From Cytobacillus sp. S13-E01 (GTDB taxonomy: Bacteria; Bacillota; Bacilli; Bacillales; Bacillaceae_L): a stretch of 64,000 nucleotides of DNA. Below are positions 57,806 through 64,000 of this stretch, piece after piece. Location: contig NZ_JARFVC010000016.1 in assembly GCF_029193815.1 (NCBI RefSeq), positions 1-64,000 on the forward strand. The letters run 5' to 3'. Below the pieces are notes generated by a model. The model saw only the letters and a program-made list of their open reading frames with translations, did not search any database and was not told where the DNA came from. The translations under genes were made by a program, and so were the position numbers. Position 1 is the stretch's first letter. Each line of letters begins with the position of its first letter.

Positions 57806-58465
57806 ATGGATTTGGATTTCCTTCGAATCGTGCCTTCTATTCCGTTTATACTAAATGGAATATGGGTCACGTTATTATTTGTATTTGTATCAGCAGTGTT
57901 AGGTTTTTTTATTGGAACAATATTATCATTTTTCAAGATTAGTAACATTACTATTTTAAAATGGTTTGCAGAGGCATATACATCCGTGTTCCGTGGCACC
58001 CCATTAATTTTGCAATTAATGCTTATCTATTTTGCTACGCCTCAATTAATAGGGTATGACATACCCATGTTTCTTGCAGGAATATTGGCGTTTGGCTTAA
58101 ATTCAGGTGCGTATATATCAGAAATTATTAGAGCGGGAATTCAAGCAGTTGATAAAGGACAACAAGAAGCTGCAGCAGCCCTGGGCATTCCCTACAAACC
58201 TATGATGAAAGATATCATTATGCCACAAGCAATGAAAAATATCTTACCAGCTTTAGTTAATGAGTTCATCACATTAACAAAAGAATCTGCGATTGTTTCA
58301 ACAATCGGTCTTTTAGACATTATGCGCCGGGCACAAGTGGTTAGCGCTAACACATATACAGCATTTGAGCCTCTATTATTTGCTGGACTTATCTATTATA
58401 TATTAGTAATGATATTAACGTTGTTTGGTAAGGGTCTTGAACGGAGGTTACGTAGAAGTGAATAA
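57806..58465 (+). CDS. artQ: Amino acid ABC transporter permease (ArtQ-like)
   Basis: A 219-residue HisM-type permease with about five membrane helices and the EAA loop ([22 protein letters not shown]) that docks the ATPase. AGAGGTG precedes ATG 57806. The stop overlaps the start of the ATPase gene. Confidence 0.88.
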   Translation: MDLDFLRIVPSIPFILNGIWVTLLFVFVSAVLGFFIGTILSFFKISNITILKWFAEAYTSVFRGTPLILQLMLIYFATPQLIGYDIPMFLAGILAFGLNSGAYISEIIRAGIQAVDKGQQEAAAALGIPYKPMMKDIIMPQAMKNILPALVNEFITLTKESAIVSTIGLLDIMRRAQVVSANTYTAFEPLLFAGLIYYILVMILTLFGKGLERRLRRSE

Positions 58466-59207
58466 GACTATGAAGGAAGTAACTCACATTAAAATAGACA
58501 ATTTGAATAAATCGTTTGGGAAATTAGAAGTGCTAAAAGGAATATCAACAACAATTTCAAAAGGTGAAGTAATAGCAATAATTGGTCCATCTGGATCTGG
58601 AAAATCTACTTTTTTAAGATGCTTGAATTTACTCGAATCACCTACAGGCGGAAGTGTATGGATTGGTGATCATGAAGTAACAAACCCAAAGGTAGATATT
58701 TTGAAAGTTCGTGAAAATGTTGGGATGGTGTTTCAGCACTTTTATTTGTTTCCGCATAAGACAGTGCTCGAAAACATAACATATGCGCCGATAACTGTTA
58801 AAGGATTGTCAAACCAAGAAGCAGATGAAAAGGCTAAGGACTTACTAAGACAAGTGGGATTACTAGAAAAAGCATCAGAATACCCATCAAGGTTGTCGGG
58901 TGGACAAAAGCAGCGTGTTGCGATTGCACGAGCTTTGGCGATGTCCCCCGAGGTTATGCTCTTTGACGAACCAACCTCGGCCTTAGACCCTGAAATGGTT
59001 AAGGAAGTTCTAGAGGTTATGAAATCTCTTGCAAATACTGGCATGACAATGGCTATCGTTACCCATGAAATGGGCTTTGCAAAAGAAGTAGCCGATCGAG
59101 TATTATTTTTAGATGATGGGGTACTTGTTGAAGATACTACACCAAATGAATTTTTCATTGCACCAAAAAGCAAACGCGCCCAGGATTTTCTTCAAAAAGT
59201 ATTATAA
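58458..59207 (+). CDS. artR: Amino acid ABC transporter ATP-binding protein (ArtR-like)
   Basis: The 249-residue ATPase has Walker [10 protein letters not shown], the Q-loop, signature LSGGQKQR, Walker [14 protein letters not shown] and the switch His in VTHEM. GTG 58458 is chosen because GGAGG lies ten bases upstream; it overlaps the permease stop. It completes the importer. Confidence 0.9.
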   Translation: MNKTMKEVTHIKIDNLNKSFGKLEVLKGISTTISKGEVIAIIGPSGSGKSTFLRCLNLLESPTGGSVWIGDHEVTNPKVDILKVRENVGMVFQHFYLFPHKTVLENITYAPITVKGLSNQEADEKAKDLLRQVGLLEKASEYPSRLSGGQKQRVAIARALAMSPEVMLFDEPTSALDPEMVKEVLEVMKSLANTGMTMAIVTHEMGFAKEVADRVLFLDDGVLVEDTTPNEFFIAPKSKRAQDFLQKVL

Positions 59208-59222
59208 TCAATAGTTCTGTGT

Positions 59223-59255
59223 AAGAATGATCTTAAAAGGATCATTCTTTTTTTT
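59223..59255 (+). terminator. Terminator of the transporter operon
   Basis: Stem AGAATGATC / GATCATTCT followed by eight T. Confidence 0.88.
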
Positions 59256-59260
59256 AAAAG

Positions 59261-59420
59261 ATAAAAAAGTATAAAAGTTTGTACCTAGTTCTAGTGTCTA
59301 GATCCGGGTGCCATCGGCTCTATGGTATAAGCCAATCCGTCCGGAAGGTAAAGAACAACCTTCCAGCCGGCTTGTCTGATGCTTGTCGCCTATAGGCGGG
59401 CGCGCCTTTCGCTTTTCTTA
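59261..59420 (+). repeat. Dispersed intergenic repeat, copy G (long form)
   Basis: GTACCTAGTTCTAGTGTCTA, GATCCGGGTGCCATCGGCTC, TATGGTATAAGCC, a hairpin GGAAGGT/ACCTTCC, GCTTGTCGCC, and the end GGCGGGCGCGCCTTTCGC-TTTTCTTA. About 60 bases around the hairpin are nearly identical to copy B. Confidence 0.87.
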
Positions 59421-59472
59421 TTTTACCTTTTTAACCTATAATGAAAGTATGAAACACGGTAGGAGACGAAAA

Positions 59473-60426
59473 ATGTATAAAATAGGTTATCGTACAGCCA
59501 AGACTGCGATAGGAACAGCGGCCGCTATTGCAATTGCGCAATTTTTACAATTTGATAATTTTGCCTCAGCTGGAATTTTAACGCTACTTTGTGTACAAGT
59601 TACAAAGAAAAAATCGCTGCGGAGTTCATGGGATCGCTTTTTAGCATGTATAATAGGCATCGCCTTTTCATTTGTTATCTTCGAAAGTATTGGATATAAT
59701 CCGTTAGCTATTGGTATTCTTCTTTTATTTTTCATTCCAACCTTGGTTATGGTAAAGGCGAAAGATGGAATAGCGACTAGTACTGTCATCATTCTTCATA
59801 TTTTTACATCACAACAGATTACAGCCGGGCTATTGCTTAATGAGATTGGTATTATTTCGATTGGTATTGGAGTCGCTTTACTCGTCAATTTATATATGCC
59901 AAGCGTAGAAAGTGAGCTTAAGCGGTATCAGGAAAAAATTGAGGTTAAATTTGGTGTTATTTTTAAAGAAATGGTGAAATATCTTCGTTTACATGATTAT
60001 AGTTGGGATGGGAAAGAAATTACAGAGACGGAGGAATTGCTCTCAAAAGCGAGCACCCTTGCATTTAGAGATGTTGAAAATCACTTCTTAAGAAATGAAA
60101 ATATTTACTATCATTACTTTAAAATGAGAGAAAAGCAATTTGAAAATATCGAGCGGATGCTACCAATCATTACTTCTATCACACATTCAGTTGAACAAGG
60201 TGAAATGATTGCAGCCTTTTTAGAAGAGATTAGTGAAGCGATACATCCTGGTAATACTGCGATAAAATTTCTAAATAAAATGGAAGATATGAAAAAACAA
60301 TTTAAAGAGATGGATCTGCCTGATACAAGAGAAGAATTTGAAGCAAGGGCTGCGTTGTTACTGTTTTTAAAGGAAATGGAGCAATATTTACAGATTAAAC
60401 GATCATTCAGAGACAAATCCTCTTAA
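59473..60426 (+). CDS. yqjA: Aromatic acid exporter family protein (YqjA-like)
   Basis: A 317-residue protein with an N-terminal membrane half (about five helices, residues 15-145) and a cytoplasmic helical C-terminal half, the architecture of the ArAE/FUSC (YgaE-type) family. Synteny with B. subtilis yqjA supports the name. The substrate is unknown; export of aromatic acids is a family label. AGGAG precedes ATG 59473. The longer frame upstream runs into repeat copy G and is not real. Confidence 0.85.
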   Translation: MYKIGYRTAKTAIGTAAAIAIAQFLQFDNFASAGILTLLCVQVTKKKSLRSSWDRFLACIIGIAFSFVIFESIGYNPLAIGILLLFFIPTLVMVKAKDGIATSTVIILHIFTSQQITAGLLLNEIGIISIGIGVALLVNLYMPSVESELKRYQEKIEVKFGVIFKEMVKYLRLHDYSWDGKEITETEELLSKASTLAFRDVENHFLRNENIYYHYFKMREKQFENIERMLPIITSITHSVEQGEMIAAFLEEISEAIHPGNTAIKFLNKMEDMKKQFKEMDLPDTREEFEARAALLLFLKEMEQYLQIKRSFRDKSS

Positions 60427-60491
60427 TTTTTGTATGACCTTACCTTTTTCGAAACACACTAGAGGTAAATGCGTTCAAAGGGTGACCTAGG

Positions 60492-61001
60492 ATGAAACTG
60501 CTGCTATCTTTCGTATTAACTATTACACTTTCACCAATTTGGCCATTGGGCCCAAATCCCATAGCAGGTGATCCCTACATTATAATAAATAAGCAAACAA
60601 ATGAACTGGCTTTTATTAATAAGGGTGATATTCAACAAGTCTATCCAGTAGCAACGGGTGTATTTTCTAATTTGACTCCGGAAGGATCATTTACAGTTGT
60701 AGTGAAAGCGGCTGATCCTTACTACCGCAGGAAGAATATCAAGGGTGGATCACCAGATAATCCACTTGGAACGAGATGGATTGGTTTTGATGCTGAGGGT
60801 ACTGATGGTAGAATTTATGGGATTCACGGAACAAACAATGAACTTTCGATAGGAAAATATGTTTCAAATGGTTGTATAAGAATGCGCAATAAAAACGTTG
60901 AAGAACTTTATAATCGTATTCCCCTTGGAACAAAGGTATTTATACACTCGTCTGAAAAAAGTTTTCAAGAAATAGGTAAAGAAAATGGTGCGCTAAAGTA
61001 G
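60492..61001 (+). CDS. yqjB: L,D-transpeptidase (YkuD domain), YqjB-like
   Basis: A 169-residue exported protein: signal peptide or anchor (about 1-20) followed by a YkuD domain. The catalytic motif is complete, with H112 in IHGTN and nucleophile C128 in SNGCIRM. It is expected to form 3-3 cross-links in, or modify, cell wall or spore peptidoglycan. There is no LysM domain. Its place after yqjA matches B. subtilis. Confidence 0.88.
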   Translation: MKLLLSFVLTITLSPIWPLGPNPIAGDPYIIINKQTNELAFINKGDIQQVYPVATGVFSNLTPEGSFTVVVKAADPYYRRKNIKGGSPDNPLGTRWIGFDAEGTDGRIYGIHGTNNELSIGKYVSNGCIRMRNKNVEELYNRIPLGTKVFIHSSEKSFQEIGKENGALK

Positions 61002-61002
61002 T

Positions 61003-61040
61003 AAAAAGGTGACCGGAGTTTAGTGTCGGTCACCTTTTTT
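61003..61040 (+). terminator. Terminator of the L,D-transpeptidase gene
   Basis: Stem AAAAGGTGACCG / CGGTCACCTTTT followed by T. Confidence 0.9.
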
Positions 61041-61044
61041 AAAA

Positions 61045-61104
61045 GGTAAGAAAGTATTTGTACCTAGTTGTGGTGTCTAGCTCCAGCGCCTTGTGTTTTT
61101 CTTA
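61045..61104 (+). repeat. Dispersed intergenic repeat, copy H (mini form)
   Basis: TGTACCTAGTTGTGGTGTCT, AGCTCCAGCGC, then CTTGTGTTTTTCTTA. It lies right after the transpeptidase terminator and 13 bases from the stop codon of the next minus-strand gene. Confidence 0.8.
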
Positions 61105-61116
61105 GTATATAGTATT

Positions 61117-61209
61117 TTATAGCCACATACTTGCTCCAGCTAACAGTGTTGTAATAACCATTGTGCCAATCATCAAGTAGACTACCAACTTTTGAGTTTT
61201 ACGAGACAT
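61117..61209 (-). CDS. prli42: Prli42-like stressosome-associated miniprotein
   Basis: A 30-residue protein starting MSRKTQKLVVYLM and ending LLAGASMWL: a short basic head and one membrane helix. This matches the pattern of Prli42, the membrane miniprotein that anchors the stressosome in Listeria and has homologues in Bacilli. GGAGGG lies upstream of ATG 61209. The assignment is by pattern, as the protein is too short for strong inference. Confidence 0.75.
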   Translation of the reverse strand: MSRKTQKLVVYLMIGTMVITTLLAGASMWL

Positions 61210-61433
61210 ACATTTCCCTCCTAAAACAATGTTTGTACATTATATTCTACATGTAAATGGTTATGTGGACAAGTTGAATTTTCTTCTAATATGTTTTGGA
61301 CGTATAAACTTGTTCTACAGTTGTTTAAATCTGTGAAAGAATAGTAAAAAGTCGGATTTAGCTGAAAATACACAATTTTAGAGGAGTTCATGCTAAAATA
61401 TAGAATAAGTGCTAAGTGAATCCGGTGACATAT

Positions 61434-61453
61434 TTGAGCGAGCGCTCGTTTGG
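61434..61453. promoter_or_regulatory. Palindromic operator candidate upstream of mce
   Basis: TTGAGCGAGCGCTCGTTTGG contains the perfect ten-base palindrome CGAGCGCTCG (61439-61448), extended by partial symmetry. It lies in the leader of mce and overlaps its ribosome binding site. The shape suits a TetR-family repressor, perhaps one sensing acyl-CoA; the regulator is not in this window. Confidence 0.55.
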
Positions 61454-61465
61454 AGGGGAATTCTC

Positions 61466-61885
61466 ATGATCAAAAAGATAGATCATATTGGAATTGCTGT
61501 AAAAAAACTTGAAGATTCATTGCCGTTTTATACAGATACATTAAAACTCATATTAGAAGGCATTGAAACTGTCGAATCTGAAAAGGTAAAAGTGGCTTTT
61601 ATACAAATTGGTGAATCAAAGATAGAGTTACTAGAGCCTACAAGTGAGGATAGCCCAATTGCTAGCTTTATTCAAAAGCGTGGCGAAGGGATACATCATA
61701 TTGCTCTATGTGTGGATTCAATCGAAGAGCGCATAAAGCAGATTCAAAATGAAGGAATTCGGATGATTCATGAAACAGCAAAACCAGGTGCGGGTGGGGC
61801 AAAGATTGCTTTTATGCACCCAAAATCAACTGGGAATATACTGTATGAATTATGTGAGAAACCATCCAAGGAGGAAAAAGAGTAA
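61466..61885 (+). CDS. mce: Methylmalonyl-CoA epimerase
   Basis: Mce inverts (S)- to (R)-methylmalonyl-CoA, linking propionyl-CoA carboxylase to the mutase at 50-54 kb. The 139-residue glyoxalase-fold protein has the metal His in KIDHIGIAV, a second His in HHIALCV and the Glu in LYELC. ATG 61466 follows GGAGGGG. Its stop overlaps the start of the next gene (TAATG). Confidence 0.93.
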   Translation: MIKKIDHIGIAVKKLEDSLPFYTDTLKLILEGIETVESEKVKVAFIQIGESKIELLEPTSEDSPIASFIQKRGEGIHHIALCVDSIEERIKQIQNEGIRMIHETAKPGAGGAKIAFMHPKSTGNILYELCEKPSKEEKE

Positions 61886-63435
61886 TGGTTGATATTTATG
61901 AAAAAATTAATGAACTATATGATCGCCGACGTGAAGTAGAACTTGGCGGTGGTGATGAAAGAATAGAAACACAACATGAAAAAGGTAAATTAACTGCACG
62001 AGAACGGATTGAATTATTGGTTGATGAAGGTACGTTTGTAGAATTGAACCCATTTATCGAACATCGATGTGTGGATTTTGGACTAGAAGGTAAAAAAGGT
62101 CCTGGTGACGGCGTTGTCACGGGTTATGGGAAAGTTAATGGTCGTCCGATCTATTTATTCTCTCAGGATTTTACGGTGTTTGGAGGAGCTCTTGGAGAAA
62201 TGCACGCAAAGAAAATTTCTAATGTGATGGATTTAGCAGCAAAAAACGGCGCTCCTTTTGTTGGCTTAAACGACTCAGGAGGTGCGAGGATTCAAGAGGG
62301 TGTTGTATCATTAGATGGTTATGGACATATCTTTTATAGAAATGCGATTTATTCTGGAGTTATTCCACAAATATCTGTCATAATGGGCCCATGTGCTGGT
62401 GGAGCTGTTTATTCTCCGGCCATTACAGACTTTGTCTTCATGGTTGAAGAAACAAGTCAAATGTTTATTACCGGTCCAAAAGTAATTGAAACGGTAACTG
62501 GAGAAAAAATAAGCTCAGAGGATTTAGGAGGGGCTAAGGTACATAATTCGATAAGTGGTAATGCCCATTTTTCAGGGCAAACTGAACAAGATGTCATTGC
62601 TGAAGTTAGAAAGCTTCTTAGTTATTTGCCACAAAACAATGAAGAAAAGGCACCACGTATTGATTCAACCAATAACGATGATTATCGTCCTGATCTTACA
62701 GATGTTATCCCATTTGATGCAATCCGTCCTTATGACGTTCGCAAGGTAATTGAACAAGTTGTTGATGAAGGATCATTTATGGAAGTACATAAAGATTTTG
62801 CGAAAAACATCGTAGTTGGCTTAGCTCGAATAAAAGGAGAAGTAGTAGGTCTTGTATGTAATCAACCGAAGTTTTTGGCAGGCGGCCTTGATATTGATTC
62901 GTCCGATAAAGCAGCTAGATTTATACGTTTCTGTGACTCATTTAATATTCCTATCATTACATTTGAGGATGTTACTGGATTTTTCCCTGGAGTAAAACAG
63001 GAGCATGGCGGAATTATTAGACATGGAGCCAAAATTTTATATGCCTATTCAGAAGCTACCGTTCCTAAACTAACCGTGATTCTTAGAAAAGCATATGGTG
63101 GAGCCTATGTTGCACTAAACAGTAAATCAATCGGAGCCGATCTTGTATTTGCATGGCCAAATGCAGAAATAGCTGTAATGGGACCACAAGGTGCGGCTAA
63201 TATCATTTTTGCTCGTGAAATTGCAGAAAGCGAAGATCCTGAAGCAACTCGTGCTCAAAAAATTGAAGAATACCGTGAGAAATTTGCCAATCCTTATGTT
63301 GCTGCAAGTCAAGGAATGGTCGATGATGTGATCGATCCCCGCGATACACGAATTAAAATTATTCAAGCACTGGAAATGCTACGCAATAAAAAAGAGGATA
63401 GACCTAAAAAGAAACATGGAAATATTCCTTTATAA
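61885..63435 (+). CDS. yqjD: Propionyl-CoA carboxylase beta-type carboxyltransferase (YqjD)
   Basis: A 516-residue acyl-CoA carboxyltransferase with two crotonase-like halves and the oxyanion motifs around GGARIQEG and GPCAGGAVYSP. It should carry out carboxyl transfer to propionyl-CoA, or decarboxylation of methylmalonyl-CoA, with a biotin carrier. No dedicated biotin subunit is next to it, so it either borrows AccB/AccC or uses subunits encoded elsewhere. Coupling to mce supports the methylmalonyl-CoA route. Confidence 0.92.
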   Translation: MVDIYEKINELYDRRREVELGGGDERIETQHEKGKLTARERIELLVDEGTFVELNPFIEHRCVDFGLEGKKGPGDGVVTGYGKVNGRPIYLFSQDFTVFGGALGEMHAKKISNVMDLAAKNGAPFVGLNDSGGARIQEGVVSLDGYGHIFYRNAIYSGVIPQISVIMGPCAGGAVYSPAITDFVFMVEETSQMFITGPKVIETVTGEKISSEDLGGAKVHNSISGNAHFSGQTEQDVIAEVRKLLSYLPQNNEEKAPRIDSTNNDDYRPDLTDVIPFDAIRPYDVRKVIEQVVDEGSFMEVHKDFAKNIVVGLARIKGEVVGLVCNQPKFLAGGLDIDSSDKAARFIRFCDSFNIPIITFEDVTGFFPGVKQEHGGIIRHGAKILYAYSEATVPKLTVILRKAYGGAYVALNSKSIGADLVFAWPNAEIAVMGPQGAANIIFAREIAESEDPEATRAQKIEEYREKFANPYVAASQGMVDDVIDPRDTRIKIIQALEMLRNKKEDRPKKKHGNIPL

Positions 63436-63574
63436 AAGGGATTGAAAATAGTGAAGTTTGGCCATTTATGAAAATTGGCGTGCAAGTTTCGAATATGGTA
63501 GTCTGATAAAGGATATAAGTTGTCTACTCTTTGGACGACATTACATAAGTTTCTAATTGGAGGGTATATACCGC

Positions 63575-64000
63575 ATGATAAATCAAGAACGCCTTATTGA
63601 AGGTTTTTTAGAGTTGGTGAAAATTGACTCAGAAACAAAACATGAAACTGACATTGCAAAGGTCCTAAAGGAGAAATTTACTGCTCTAGGAGTGGATGTA
63701 GTAGAAGATGACACGACTGCGGAAACTGGACATGGTGCTGGTAACTTAATTTGTACGTTAGAAGGTACAAAACAAGATGTTGACACTATTTATTTTACAT
63801 CTCATATGGATACTGTTGTCCCAGGTAAAGGAATTAAACCTTCTATTAAAGACGGTTACATCATAACAGATGGTACAACGATTCTAGGTGCAGATGACAA
63901 AGCAGGCTTAGCTGCAATGTTCGAAGCGATTAAAGTCCTTAAAGAAAACAAGATAGAACATGGTACGGTACAATTTATTATTACTGCAGGTGAGGAGTCA
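63575..64000 (+). CDS. yqjE: M20 family peptidase (PepT/YqjE-like), 5' part
   Basis: The first 142 codons of an M20 metallopeptidase cut off by the window end. The metal-site motifs SHMDTVVPG (His, Asp) and GADDKAGLAA (Asp) are present, and the last residues, TAGEES, hold the catalytic Glu pair. GGAGGG precedes ATG 63575. Synteny with B. subtilis yqjE suggests a tripeptidase-type enzyme. Confidence 0.88.
   Translation, partial: MINQERLIEGFLELVKIDSETKHETDIAKVLKEKFTALGVDVVEDDTTAETGHGAGNLICTLEGTKQDVDTIYFTSHMDTVVPGKGIKPSIKDGYIITDGTTILGADDKAGLAAMFEAIKVLKENKIEHGTVQFIITAGEES

Overview
The window is a low-GC Firmicute chromosome, almost certainly an endospore-forming member of the Bacillaceae. The evidence is the complete spoIIIA operon, spoIVB and spo0A, a spore photoproduct lyase, AGGAGG-type ribosome binding sites, many TTG/GTG starts, and a gene order that follows the yqhL-to-yqjE segment of Bacillus subtilis. 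The genus cannot be fixed by reading alone.

Layout. Positions 1-1583 are the end of an rRNA operon (23S 3' end, 5S) with nine tRNA genes, the last (Gly) without an encoded CCA. A lone tyrosine recombinase follows (1.7-2.5 kb). Next come a rhodanese, lipM, and an adenosylcobalamin-dependent ribonucleotide reductase (nrdJ) split by two group I introns. The first intron carries a LAGLIDADG endonuclease gene; the second lies inside the catalytic NPCGE motif. From 8.4 to 15.2 kb are a 49-residue hypothetical protein, splB, mntR, a patatin-like lipase, a small membrane protein, yqhR, aroQ, a prolidase-like peptidase and efp. From 15.8 to 21.4 kb lie yqhV and spoIIIAA-AH. A chemoreceptor gene on the minus strand separates these from accB-accC (with a near-perfect FapR-type operator), yqhY, nusB, folD, xseA, xseB, ispA, dxs, tlyA, argR, recN, spoIVB and spo0A (23.5-37.7 kb). 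From 37.8 to 49.0 kb are a YycC-like protein, a DUF2627-like protein, bkdR and the sigma-54 driven ptb-bcd-buk-lpdV-bkdAA-bkdAB-bkdB operon. Then follow methylmalonyl-CoA mutase (mutA, mutB), its chaperone meaB, bacilliredoxin brxB, a 51-bp minisatellite, an arginine-type ABC transporter (artPQR-like), yqjA, an L,D-transpeptidase, a Prli42-like miniprotein, methylmalonyl-CoA epimerase, a propionyl-CoA carboxylase beta-type subunit, and the start of an M20 peptidase cut off by the window end.

How the genes fit together. The bkd operon turns branched-chain amino acids into acyl-CoAs for branched fatty acids or degradation. MutAB, MeaB, epimerase and the carboxyltransferase form the propionyl-CoA/methylmalonyl-CoA/succinyl-CoA route. 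MutB and NrdJ both need adenosylcobalamin, so the cell depends on B12 for both carbon metabolism and deoxynucleotides. AccBC, FolD, IspA and Dxs supply fatty acid, folate and isoprenoid precursors.

The most unusual features are the doubly interrupted nrdJ, a dispersed repeat family with eight copies (five long, three with only the ends left), the 51-bp minisatellite bracketed by 14-bp direct repeats, the FapR-type operator at accBC, and an apparent AUU start for spoIIIAD. I saw no CRISPR array, prophage or defence island.
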